Assembly: GCA_900018345.1 (NCBI GenBank)
Contig: FCNA01000026.1
Span: forward strand, 60,317 to 124,316
Reading direction: 5' to 3'
Length of the DNA stretch: 64,000 bases
Source: Clostridiales bacterium CHKCI006
Lineage (GTDB): Bacteria; Bacillota_I; Bacilli_A; Erysipelotrichales; Coprobacillaceae
The position numbers and the translations under genes are program-made. This document shows positions 34,301 through 42,462 of the stretch, piece after piece (the stretch's first letter is position 1; every line of letters begins with the position of its first letter). The notes below the pieces were generated by a model. The model saw nothing but the letters and a program-made list of their open reading frames with translations. It had not been told where the DNA came from and searched no databases.

Positions 34301-37300
34301 CTACCGATATCATCAGCCGTAATCATATAGGTTGATTCCGTCGCTCCATCAATGGCGACACCGTTTCGATACCATTGATAAGAGACATTTGTCAAATCTA
34401 GACCATTGCCATCAAAAGACAGCTCTGCTCCATACACCGCCTGCCCTTTAATGACAGGTTGCTTTTCTTCTAATGTCTTAAAATGTCCAGAAAGCACATC
34501 ACTCACTAATCCACTCTGCGCTACACCAGATTCATCGATCTTAACAACCTCCTCTACCGCAACCACTGCCACGGTATATTCAGTATCGCCTGATAAACCG
34601 GATACTTCCAGCTGCACATGATCCGATGTTTTCGCTTCTCCTTGTCCCTGAGCCACAGCAGAAAGTTTTTGACCGCCCTGGGCAACGAAAGCATTTGGAT
34701 CGACCGTATAAATAATGTCAATAGCTGACAATGGCTCTGTCGTTTTCGGCAAGATCACATAATAGTACTGACTGTCTTCACTCACCGAAAAGGCAATAGA
34801 GGCTGTGTATATTTGCGGATCATGGATCATATTTGACAGTATTGGCGGTGTATTGTCGACAATGAAGCTGCCTGTGCTGACATATGTCTCGTTTCCAGCT
34901 ACATCGACAACATGTACATAGACGACTTGCTGGAGATCTTCCGTTAAGTCAATCTTTGCACCCAAACCACCTTCATAATCGATCCAGTTCAAATCAGCTT
35001 GCTTCAGTTCTTCTACTGTCGTGTAAAGATCATGAGAACTATCTATACTGTATTGCACCATAGCGACGCCACCACCATCAAACACATCAATGATGAGTGA
35101 CGGATCGTCTACTTGATATTGTGTGACAGAAGGATCCGAAGACAATTCTGTCCAGGTTTTATTGGCGAGTCGGACCGTCACTTCCGGTTTTCCCATGTCA
35201 AATCCGATATTCACCTGATGCGCATCGGTGATTTGACCTAATTCATTTTTAAAATAAAGCGTCGTATCGACAGATTCCCCAGTGGCCTGAATGACGTACG
35301 AATCTGTATAAGGTCCTTCCAGCGTGGTACTCATCGTATAGCCAGGAGCCGTGATCGTAACCGGGGCACGATAGTAATCTTTCTTAGCCTGTCCATCATA
35401 TAAGATTTCAGCAGGACCCTGAAGATATTGAATGGTCAGGGCACAGGAACCTTCCGCTTCTGTATAATTTCCAAATGCTTCGGTATAAGCATAGATCGTA
35501 TAGTCGCCTACCTCCGTTGGTAAGCCATCGATACGCTGTTCACTGCCATCTTTGACATAACGATAAGCGATATCTCCCTCATAAACCTCATCGTTTTTTA
35601 GAGTCACCGAAGGTTTTTCCACAATGGCTGAGGTGGCTGTATAAATGGAAGTTTGTTCTTGGTTCTCAAAAGTAATCGTTGGTGTTGCTTTTCCAACGGT
35701 TACAGTAAAAATGTCACTTTCGTATGCCTGACTATCAATGGTAACAATCACTTGTAATTGATAGGGTTCAGTTCGTGCATCTAAATGGGATAGATCATAG
35801 GTGTTCTCGGTTGTTTGCTGCGCAATTGACTGATCATCCAGGAACCAGGAATAAACGGGGTTTTTTCCAGATGGAACATTGGCTACTGTGGCCGTTACCA
35901 GCCCTGAGCCATAGGTTATCACGTGGTCGCCACTCAAAGTGACGGATGGTTCAGATGGTTTGGATGGCGTATAGTTTGTATTCGATAAAGTCAGTACAGA
36001 TCCATAGACAGAAATCAAATCAGCATCATAGGTATAAGTCACCGTATTGAGACTATCGGGCTTAAACGTGTAACCGTCTGCCACTGAACCTGTGAGTCCT
36101 GCCAGGAAAAGCGCATCAGGCGCTCCAACGGTACCTGTATCACAGTTCGTGATGTCAACTAAGTAATTCTTACCATCTTCCATGGTCACTATATTCCACA
36201 TGTGCCTACCTGCACCGGTACCTCCACCCATCATTCCGGTCACTGTATAACAGCTAACGTCACCAGAAAAAGTAGTCAAGTCACATAAATATTGAAAGGC
36301 CTTTGCATACCCTTCACACACCACATTGGTAGTTGAATTTCCATCAAATACCCAAATGAGCTGCCATGGATTGCCATATGGTGTATTCTCATTTGCAGCA
36401 GCATCATCATTATAAGACACCAGATCACAGATTTCCTGTCGGTATCCATTGAGCTTCTCAACATCCGTCTTATCCGCATATTTAGCGACAATGGCTTGAG
36501 CCTTTGCAACCACTTTTGAAGCTAGAGATGTTTTAGAGGTATCCACGGTATATGGAGCAGGGCCACTGTATTCACTGGATACTGAAAGACTGACAGTGAA
36601 GGACGTGATTTGAAAATGATTCATCTGGTCATTTTGATCCACGCTCCAGCCATATGAATATCCCAATGAAATCCCTTTCTGCTTATCAAACCAATACATC
36701 TCATAAGGAAAATCACTCACGATGGCACTCAGCAAACGATCACTATGCGTCCCTGTTTTTTCCAGCATCTCATCAATGATTTGATTCATCTCTTCCTTTG
36801 TATAACTCGGTTTGAGAGTCATTCCAAGTTCAGTGACATCCACTGCGTATTGTCCAGGATCATCAACATCTAATGTCCAGGAAGTCGTTTCTAAATTTCC
36901 ACCGGCGACCTGTGCAGCATTCGTTTTGATCAAGTCGTAAAGTTTCTTATCATAACCACTTAACTGATCTCCCTCAAAAGAACTTAAAGTGCTGATCCCA
37001 GCTTGGGCATACATCTGCTGCTGTAAATAGCCCATTAATAATTCATCAGACGCCGGCAAATCAATGGCATCTGAAGCAATGGTTTTTTCCATCGTATCCG
37101 ACTGTCTAGTTAAATCGTTGTCTGACTGTCCTAAACATTCCGTTAAATAGGCATCTTCCTGGCTGCAAAGTGGACAGTTTGAATCCACAAAACCTTCCTG
37201 ACATGCAGTGATACAATTGCATTCGGTTGTCTGCTCAGTGGCAGCTACAGGCAATATATTTTGACCAACCATCGCTATAACGATGGCAACAATGCCTATT

Positions 37301-37320
37301 TTACATAGCTTTCCCTCCAC
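31390..37320 (-). CDS. Giant surface protein: transglutaminase-like domain plus Ig/MBG repeats
   Basis: 1976 residues. GTG start, 9 nt after AAAGGAG; signal peptide cut near VAATEQ. A cysteine cluster (ECNC...CPLC) follows. A transglutaminase-like cysteine protease domain (about 270-420) shows VCEGYAKAF (Cys near 334), GRHMWNI (His near 373) and YLVDITNCD (Asp near 392). The remaining 1500 residues are tandem Ig-like, MBG-like (AYGEEDPVFHYTI, YDGTLATGEITG) and bacterial Ig2-like domains (DGQVTIHSSGTTMITATT). A C-terminal membrane helix and RHRQEW anchor it; no LPxTG is visible. Likely an adhesin or wall-associated enzyme. Confidence 0.92.
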   Translation of the reverse strand: MEGKLCKIGIVAIVIAMVGQNILPVAATEQTTECNCITACQEGFVDSNCPLCSQEDAYLTECLGQSDNDLTRQSDTMEKTIASDAIDLPASDELLMGYLQQQMYAQAGISTLSSFEGDQLSGYDKKLYDLIKTNAAQVAGGNLETTSWTLDVDDPGQYAVDVTELGMTLKPSYTKEEMNQIIDEMLEKTGTHSDRLLSAIVSDFPYEMYWFDKQKGISLGYSYGWSVDQNDQMNHFQITSFTVSLSVSSEYSGPAPYTVDTSKTSLASKVVAKAQAIVAKYADKTDVEKLNGYRQEICDLVSYNDDAAANENTPYGNPWQLIWVFDGNSTTNVVCEGYAKAFQYLCDLTTFSGDVSCYTVTGMMGGGTGAGRHMWNIVTMEDGKNYLVDITNCDTGTVGAPDALFLAGLTGSVADGYTFKPDSLNTVTYTYDADLISVYGSVLTLSNTNYTPSKPSEPSVTLSGDHVITYGSGLVTATVANVPSGKNPVYSWFLDDQSIAQQTTENTYDLSHLDARTEPYQLQVIVTIDSQAYESDIFTVTVGKATPTITFENQEQTSIYTATSAIVEKPSVTLKNDEVYEGDIAYRYVKDGSEQRIDGLPTEVGDYTIYAYTEAFGNYTEAEGSCALTIQYLQGPAEILYDGQAKKDYYRAPVTITAPGYTMSTTLEGPYTDSYVIQATGESVDTTLYFKNELGQITDAHQVNIGFDMGKPEVTVRLANKTWTELSSDPSVTQYQVDDPSLIIDVFDGGGVAMVQYSIDSSHDLYTTVEELKQADLNWIDYEGGLGAKIDLTEDLQQVVYVHVVDVAGNETYVSTGSFIVDNTPPILSNMIHDPQIYTASIAFSVSEDSQYYYVILPKTTEPLSAIDIIYTVDPNAFVAQGGQKLSAVAQGQGEAKTSDHVQLEVSGLSGDTEYTVAVVAVEEVVKIDESGVAQSGLVSDVLSGHFKTLEEKQPVIKGQAVYGAELSFDGNGLDLTNVSYQWYRNGVAIDGATESTYMITADDIGSQLSLRVMADELTDPMVLSISSQQNGGDKVDKAPCPDENDVMSLKIENASLIFTGVTGVTYEYSLDAGKTWTTVMDSQLETNGDQVTGTIDLGAYSYAAHSLQVRAKESDYYTSGRVLSNVDVVTAKLQGTVGLEGVMQYGETLMANVQDSQVQEGFHYIFKRNDDIVQSGSSNTYTLVGDDIGQTITVFVTADMYEGRLMTQTQLISKRTIKINVGDVSKAYGEEDPVFHYTIDSTTPLVNGDRLQGQLGREPGENAGTYLIQLGTLSHLYYDIQIVTDAKLTINPTDYTIQSNEYQTVVYEVGQFVEPIFVGINDEMVTGSLSYLYNNQSYTYEQMQSVLAGLPKASQVTIQYTFIPDENGNYTGKKQGRMIFVIKDVEFFVNDKAATPENALLFKDDPTYGDSWEDLITIGDIEARAGSNSDDHPSYRLNVSGQPNAGIQNYQVLYSGTINGKEYQDVIVFEGQLTIVPLQVKVSAGSYQMSKIYDGTLATGEITGELDISSILPDDDVHVEVLPSSYTDPNVGGQDTFWIRLSLKGEDSENYVLSTTSLQAPCSITPQTIEPKMTVVGSYAYTGSAIVPVISVETENVVLSALDYEVAYQNNINAGTAIVIIEPREGSNYTWLTPITTTFEIAKVAYQGQTSVSTVMTYGSDAVLDLSAYLPEGYAISGIEVDDPSGILQTVPQMDGKELVYSLNDESHIGQSANLIIHVSKTTNYGPFDIQVKITVSDKAIQPLQFNESTISRTYGDEDFVNDLQGVAEGTRVTYRSRNPEVATVDDDGQVTIHSSGTTMITATTEENSQYASSSASYMVNIAKAPLYWDVSELQAVDQEDQITQNMATLSGQLKVSGILEKDQADVTFICLADQLVGRYVVVQPGTVTVTLDWADPTNPVQLTGEKAHNYLLPHQLPTIVGTIETRQESSAENQTEEQTVQTSDDTNDMLWLALMVIAGISFSMLYWQRHRQEW

Positions 37321-37570
37321 AATTTCTCACTCCTTTGCTAATTGATTTAATGATGATACATAGTTTTGAACTATACTACAGTATCATTACTTATATCATA
37401 GCAGAAAGCGCTTTAGGTTTAAAGAAAAAATATGATAATTCGCATCATAGTCCAAGGATTTTGTCCTATTTAAACAACATTATTACTAAATTGACAGACA
37501 CGAATCACTTCGGCCTTGAAAAAAAACCGGATCGAGAAGTGACCTTCACGCACATACAACCGCTTTTACT

Positions 37571-37611
37571 AAAAAAGCCTCTAAGGCAAAGCATTTATGC
37601 CTTAGAAGCTT
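37571..37611 (-). terminator. Terminator of the first MATE gene
   Basis: An imperfect stem of about 14 bp around TCTAAGGCA/TGCCTTAGA. It overlaps the stop codon on the minus strand and ends in TTTTTT. Confidence 0.75.
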
Positions 37612-38977
37612 GTTGAGGATATTGTTTTTCCAGATTTCTAAACATTCGTCTTAAAACAAAGATTGCGACGATCGCTAAACAGATTTCGGCACAGCACTGT
37701 GCGTAAGCTAAACCATAGAGCGGGAACAGCGTATTTAAGATAAATAAGGCCGGGATCTCTAAGACGATCTTTCGCATGATGGCGAAAATCAAAGCTTCTT
37801 TTCCCATACCCACTGCCTGGAAGATACCGACTGACAGGAAATCAATGCACAGGAATGGTAAACCTAAACAGAATCCACGCATAAAGCGGGAACCATAAGC
37901 TATGATTGGATCGCTATTCATAAAGAGTCCGATCAGCTGAGGCGCAAAGACATAGCAGCTGATAGCTGAAACAACGATAAAGGTCAGTGCCACGCGCATA
38001 GCAAAGAAAATCGTATTTTTCATACGCTTAATGTTTCCGCTGGCGTAGTTATAGCTGACTAATGGCATGATGCCTTGTGATAGTCCCATAGAAATATTCA
38101 TTGGGACCATGTATATTTTTTGGGTAATCCCCATCGCCGCTACCGGATCAGCACCAAAAGAAGCGGTAAAGTTATTCAGGATCGTCATTCCGGTCACATT
38201 CAATAAATTCTGAATGGAAGCGGGGATACCGACACCAAAGACACCAAATGCAATCGAGCGACGAAAAGCGAAATATTTTGGATTAATACATACATAAGTC
38301 GTCTTCCGACGGACAAAAAGCAGAACAAAGAAGTATATGCAGGCAACCACATTGGAAATAAAAGTTGCCAAACCGGCACCTGCAGCCCCCATATTAAAGC
38401 CCCATGGCAAGATAAAGATAGGATCCAGGATCATGTTCAGGATACATCCGCTCATGGTACCAATGCTGGCATGTAAAGACGCACCTTCAGAACGCACAAG
38501 ATAAGCCATGACCACGTTGAGGATCGCTGGTGTTGCACCGCAAAGAACGGTCCATTGCATATAGCCGCTTGTAGCAGCCATCGTGGTTTCACTTGCCCCT
38601 AATAAAATCAATAATGGTTCCCATAGAATGAAACATATAACGGAAAACAGAATACCGCAGAAGACTGAGCAATAAAAGCTAAAAGCTGAACTGCGTCTGA
38701 CAGTCGTATAATCTTTTCTTCCTAAGGCGCGGCTCATCATGCTCGAACCACCAACACCAAAGAGATTATTGATTGCATTAAACGCCAGTAAAACCGGAGC
38801 CGCCAGGGTAACGCCTGCATTTTGAACCGAGTCATTCAACATACCAACAAAGAATGTATCCGCCAGATTGTAGAAGACCATGACCAGTGAACTTAAAATT
38901 GTCGGAATCGCCAACTTAGCGACAGCTTTAGGAATCGGTGTTTTTTCAAACAATAAGACCTTTTCCTCATCTACCAT
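37595..38977 (-). CDS. MATE family efflux transporter A
   Basis: 460 residues from the ATG at 38977, 8-10 nt after AAGGGG. Twelve membrane segments in two halves. MATE hallmarks include LAIPTILSSLVMVFYNLADTFFVG near the start, MSRALGRKD at the end of helix 2-3 and GFNMGAAGAGLATFISN in the first half. It exports cationic drugs or metabolites with Na+ or H+. Divergent from a second MATE gene; the two share a 270-bp intergenic region. Confidence 0.93.
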   Translation of the reverse strand: MVDEEKVLLFEKTPIPKAVAKLAIPTILSSLVMVFYNLADTFFVGMLNDSVQNAGVTLAAPVLLAFNAINNLFGVGGSSMMSRALGRKDYTTVRRSSAFSFYCSVFCGILFSVICFILWEPLLILLGASETTMAATSGYMQWTVLCGATPAILNVVMAYLVRSEGASLHASIGTMSGCILNMILDPIFILPWGFNMGAAGAGLATFISNVVACIYFFVLLFVRRKTTYVCINPKYFAFRRSIAFGVFGVGIPASIQNLLNVTGMTILNNFTASFGADPVAAMGITQKIYMVPMNISMGLSQGIMPLVSYNYASGNIKRMKNTIFFAMRVALTFIVVSAISCYVFAPQLIGLFMNSDPIIAYGSRFMRGFCLGLPFLCIDFLSVGIFQAVGMGKEALIFAIMRKIVLEIPALFILNTLFPLYGLAYAQCCAEICLAIVAIFVLRRMFRNLEKQYPQQASKA

Positions 38978-39188
38978 ATATTCAACCCCTTTCCAAAACC
39001 TACCTATATAGTTTAGCACATTTTTTAAGATATGAACACTGCTCCAAGCTGAATTTCATTACATATTTTTTTCACATGAAAAAGGCGATGAATCCAATGT
39101 ATTTACTATTTTTCAAAAGAATTGGTCTAACCAGACAATGAGATATGTTTGAAAATATAACCTCTTAATTTCATGTTCTGAAAGCCTA

Positions 39189-39217
39189 TTGCATTTTTTT
39201 AACACCTTGTTTACAAT
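39189..39217 (+). promoter_or_regulatory. Promoter of the second MATE gene
   Basis: TTGCAT (39189-39194), 17 nt, TACAAT (39212-39217), then AAGGGAG and the ATG at 39249. Confidence 0.7.
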
Positions 39218-39248
39218 AGAATTAATACGACAAGAAGGGAGAATAAAA

Positions 39249-40640
39249 ATGCGTTTTTTTGATGTTTCACAATTCCTGAAACCAGAACAGGTGCAGGCAC
39301 CTCTTCCAAGCAGTCGCCAGGTTTTCAAAAGAACCTTTGAAATTGCCATGCCTTCCACTGTTGAATCTGTTCTGATTTCGCTCATATCGGCAATCGATAT
39401 GATCATGGTTGGAGGCATCGGAGCCGATGCCATCGCTTCGGTAGGAATTACTAACCAGCCTAAATTTATTGTTTTAGCGATCATCTTATCATTAAACATC
39501 GGTGTCACCGTTGTTGTCAGTCATCGCTGTGGTGAGAATGACCGGGAAGCGGCCAACCGCTGCCTTCGTCAGGCATGGGTCATCAGTGCCGTGGTATCGC
39601 TGATCCTATCCACCCTGGCCTTTATTTTTGCCAGGGAGATCGTTGTCTTAGCCGGTGCGACCTCTGAATACGCCGACATGGCAGCCCTGTATTTTAAAAC
39701 CATTATGGTTGGCAACTTCTTTTACAGTATGTCACTTACTATCAACGCAGCTCAAAAAGGCTGTGGAAATACGAAGATTGCCATGAAGACCAACATTGCC
39801 GCTAACTCAGTCAATCTCGTTTTTAACTATTTTCTGATCAATGGCATCGCCTTTTTCCCAACCCTGGGTGTCTTTGGTGCCGCCATCGCGACCAGTATAG
39901 GAAACTTCGTCGCCTTTGTCATGTCGGTCATGTCCCTCAGACATCCGGATGGTTTTCTTTACCTGCAGCGACATGCCAACTGGAAATTCGACCGTAAGAC
40001 CATCAAAGACCTATATAACATTTCTCTATCCGCTTTCGCTGAACAGGTTTTCTTGCGTATCGGATTCTTCGCATACTCCAAGACCGTGGCGACGCTTGGC
40101 ATGGTTGCCTTTGCCACCCATAATGTCTGTATGCAGCTGTTGAACTTATCTTTCTCCTTCGGTGATGGACTCTCCGTTGCGACCTCTTCTTTAGTTGGTC
40201 AAAGTCTGGGAGCTAAGCGAAAAGATCTCGCCATCATTTACAGTAAAGCGACCCAGCGCTTAGGTAATCTTTGCGGAATCATCTTAGGAATCCTGATGGT
40301 TCTCTTCCGTGTTCCGCTGATGCAGTTATTTACCAATGATCCTACGATCATCACCAATGGATCGAATATCGTCTATATCATTGCCTTAACGATGTTTTTC
40401 CAGATCACGCAGGTTGTTACCTACGGCTGTCTGCGCAGTGCCGGGGATGTCAAATTTACAGCGCTATTGTCTTTGATCAGCGTCACGCTCGTACGTCCGA
40501 CACTGACCTGGTTGCTCTGTTTCCCACTCGATTGGGGATTAACAGGCGCATGGTTATCCCTCTTCCTTGATCAGTTTGTCCGCTATTTAGGCTCTAGATG
40601 GCGTCATCGCCAAGGCAAATGGGTTCATATTGAAATCTAG
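39249..40640 (+). CDS. MATE family efflux transporter B
   Basis: 463 residues from the ATG at 39249. Twelve membrane segments. Family motifs include FEIAMPSTVESVLISLISAIDMIMVG, VVSHRCGENDREAANR and GDGLSVATSSLVGQSLGAKR. It belongs to a different MATE subgroup from the divergent neighbour: it starts with a cytosolic FLKPEQVQAP tail and differs throughout, so this is not a recent duplication. Substrate unknown. Confidence 0.93.
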   Translation: MRFFDVSQFLKPEQVQAPLPSSRQVFKRTFEIAMPSTVESVLISLISAIDMIMVGGIGADAIASVGITNQPKFIVLAIILSLNIGVTVVVSHRCGENDREAANRCLRQAWVISAVVSLILSTLAFIFAREIVVLAGATSEYADMAALYFKTIMVGNFFYSMSLTINAAQKGCGNTKIAMKTNIAANSVNLVFNYFLINGIAFFPTLGVFGAAIATSIGNFVAFVMSVMSLRHPDGFLYLQRHANWKFDRKTIKDLYNISLSAFAEQVFLRIGFFAYSKTVATLGMVAFATHNVCMQLLNLSFSFGDGLSVATSSLVGQSLGAKRKDLAIIYSKATQRLGNLCGIILGILMVLFRVPLMQLFTNDPTIITNGSNIVYIIALTMFFQITQVVTYGCLRSAGDVKFTALLSLISVTLVRPTLTWLLCFPLDWGLTGAWLSLFLDQFVRYLGSRWRHRQGKWVHIEI

Positions 40641-40655
40641 AAAAGCATAGACTTT

Positions 40656-40680
40656 AGAGAAGCAAGGCTTCTCTTTTTTT
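40656..40680 (+). terminator. Terminator of the second MATE gene
   Basis: AGAGAAGC (40656-40663) and GCTTCTCT (40667-40674), then a T-run. A second small hairpin, AAAGAAGC/GCTTCTTT, lies near 40710-40730. Confidence 0.8.
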
Positions 40681-40748
40681 TGATACTGATCGATCATCAC
40701 CGGTAGAATAAAAAGAAGCTTTCGCTTCTTTATTAACGTTTATCAGGA

Positions 40749-40856
40749 CAATAGAGGAGGCGGAATATGCGTTTTATTTTTGTACAGTAGGTAAAAAACA
40801 AAAAATTACAAACGATATTTCATACAGTTAGTGGTAAAAAGAACCTGCCTCTATTG
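40749..40856 (+). repeat. 108-bp inverted-repeat element with a seven-codon leader frame
   Basis: CAATAGAGG (40749-40757) and CCTCTATTG (40848-40856) are perfect 9-bp inverted ends. Inside, AGGAGG at 40755-40760 precedes an ATG at 40767 that opens a seven-codon frame ending at TAG 40788-40790. Pairing of the ends would cover the left part of this ribosome site. Either a small MITE-like element or a leader whose gene is gone. Confidence 0.35.
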
Positions 40857-40929
40857 CCAATTTTATTGTATCAGATTTTTTACGCATTGCAAAACATTCT
40901 TTTTGTTTTTCCCTTGATTTTGGTAAATA

Positions 40930-41032
40930 TGTTCCAAAAAAAGAACACTTTTTTCTATTTACCATGCATCATCGCTTAAATGCTATCTGGATGTGTATGA
41001 AGTCAATTAATGCATGTTCTATAATTAGAACA
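40930..41032. promoter_or_regulatory. Two 18-bp dyads TGTTC-N8-GAACA
   Basis: TGTTCCAAAAAAAGAACA at 40930-40947 and TGTTCTATAATTAGAACA at 41015-41032, centres 85 bp apart (about eight helical turns). The first lies inside a longer hairpin (GGTAAATA...TATTTACC, 40922-40963). Both flanking genes end here, so no ordinary promoter is expected. Confidence 0.4.
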
Positions 41033-41047
41033 CTTTGATTCAACCCT

Positions 41048-41072
41048 AAAAAAGACCCGAAGGTCTTTTTTT
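41048..41072. terminator. Terminator of the EIIC gene (bidirectional)
   Basis: AAAAAAGACC pairs with GGTCTTTTTTT around a 4-nt loop. It works for the minus-strand EIIC gene and could also end a plus-strand transcript from the gap 40680-41047. Confidence 0.8.
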
Positions 41073-41089
41073 GGAGCATTCACTTTTGA

Positions 41090-42355
41090 TCAATTGGCAC
41101 CCACTTTGCCTTGTTCCTCTTCATAAGCGCGCTTATCTGCGACCTTGAAGAATGGGAAGTAAGCTGCCATGGCAAAGAGGATCATTAAGATCTGCCAGAT
41201 CACTAGACGCCCATCACCGATCAGGAAACCGGAGATAATTGGCGGTGTGGTCCATGGAATCTGGACACCATTTGGAATTGGAATCAGACCAATACTCATC
41301 ACACCATAAGTCATAAAGGCCATAATTGGCGTCAAGAAGATTAATGGAATGAAGAACAATGGGTTTAACACAACCGGAATACCAAAGATCAGCGGTTCGT
41401 TGATAAAGAAGAATGTTGTCGGTAAGGACAATTTACCCAAGGTCTTAAACTGCTCGGATTTAGATAAGAAGGTCATCAGGATCGCCAAACTGAACATGGA
41501 CCCTACCCCACCAAAAGTGAAGCAGTTAGTTAACTGTGGGGAAATGATATTGATTGGTTCCTGACCTGCCTGATATAAAGCCAGGTTTTCAAGTCCTAAT
41601 GGCGTATAGATCGGACTGGTAATGGATCCCGTAATATTGCCGCCGTGAAGTCCAAAGAACCATAATAAGTTAGCCATCAGGTTAAAGAATACATAAGCAA
41701 AGATATTGTTTCCCATGAAGCGCATCAATTGCTGCTGGATGACAGTAAAGATAGCGACCTGTAAGTTACCGTATGAAGTCAGCGTCATCAAGCCGGCAAC
41801 GATCAAAAAGACGATAACAACAATGAAAGTCGGTATTAAGGCTGAAAATGAGTTCGCGACATTTGGTGGAACACTATCTGGTAATTTGATGGTCCAACCA
41901 TGTTGTACAACGTAGACATAAATTCTACCGGCAATCAGTGCAATCAGCATGGCACCAAAGAGACCTTTGGCACCTAAGTATTCAACGGAGATCGCGCCGT
42001 CCACACGTCCTGTCACCAGCATAAAGGAAACCAGTGATGAGAGTCCGGCGCCGGTCCCATCCACCTGAAATTCTTTTGCCAATGTATAAGCAATAAAGAA
42101 AGCGGCGTATAAAGCGATCAAGTCTGTTGTTACCTGTCCCGGTAACGCAAGAATACTACCAAATCCAGATGAAGCCAGCCAGTCAGTATAAGCTTTGATA
42201 GGGAGATTGCTAATCAAGACGAACATCGATCCAACGATGGTTGCTGATAAAACAGCGACGAATCCACCACTAATAGCTTTTAAATATCTGTTTGATCCTA
42301 GTTTAGCTGCCAATGGCACGAGTTTTTCTTCTAAAAAGTTCATTAATCCATTCAT
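41090..42355 (-). CDS. celB: PTS EIIC, cellobiose/diacetylchitobiose type
   Basis: 421 residues, the length of a free-standing lactose/cellobiose-family IIC. Ten or so membrane segments. Family segments are LGSNRYLKAISGGFVAVLSATIVGS at the start, FFGLHGGNITGS in the middle, and FFINEPLIFGIPVVLNPLFFIPL, the conserved NEP motif of the sugar site. It forms the membrane channel of a sugar phosphotransferase system and needs IIA and IIB partners. The IIBC fusion upstream (42463) is a paralogue. A terminator separates the two, so it may have its own promoter in 42356-42462. Confidence 0.94.
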   Translation of the reverse strand: MNGLMNFLEEKLVPLAAKLGSNRYLKAISGGFVAVLSATIVGSMFVLISNLPIKAYTDWLASSGFGSILALPGQVTTDLIALYAAFFIAYTLAKEFQVDGTGAGLSSLVSFMLVTGRVDGAISVEYLGAKGLFGAMLIALIAGRIYVYVVQHGWTIKLPDSVPPNVANSFSALIPTFIVVIVFLIVAGLMTLTSYGNLQVAIFTVIQQQLMRFMGNNIFAYVFFNLMANLLWFFGLHGGNITGSITSPIYTPLGLENLALYQAGQEPINIISPQLTNCFTFGGVGSMFSLAILMTFLSKSEQFKTLGKLSLPTTFFFINEPLIFGIPVVLNPLFFIPLIFLTPIMAFMTYGVMSIGLIPIPNGVQIPWTTPPIISGFLIGDGRLVIWQILMILFAMAAYFPFFKVADKRAYEEEQGKVGAN

Positions 42356-42424
42356 TCATATCCTCCTCCTTTTTTCTATTCTCTCCCTGTCTAGTCGGCT
42401 TCATTGATTACACTTATATTATAT

Positions 42425-42457
42425 AAAAAGGATGCCGAAATTTAAATTCGACATCCT
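42425..42457 (-). terminator. Terminator between EIIBC and EIIC
   Basis: GGATG/CATCC with an inner CGAA/TTCG stem on the minus strand, then TTTTTATAT. It lies about 10 bp after the EIIBC stop. Confidence 0.65.
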
Positions 42458-42462
42458 GCCGT

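Noticed and set aside
37595..40640. The two MATE genes as a recent duplication
   Set aside because: The proteins differ throughout and have different N-termini. They only share family-level motifs.
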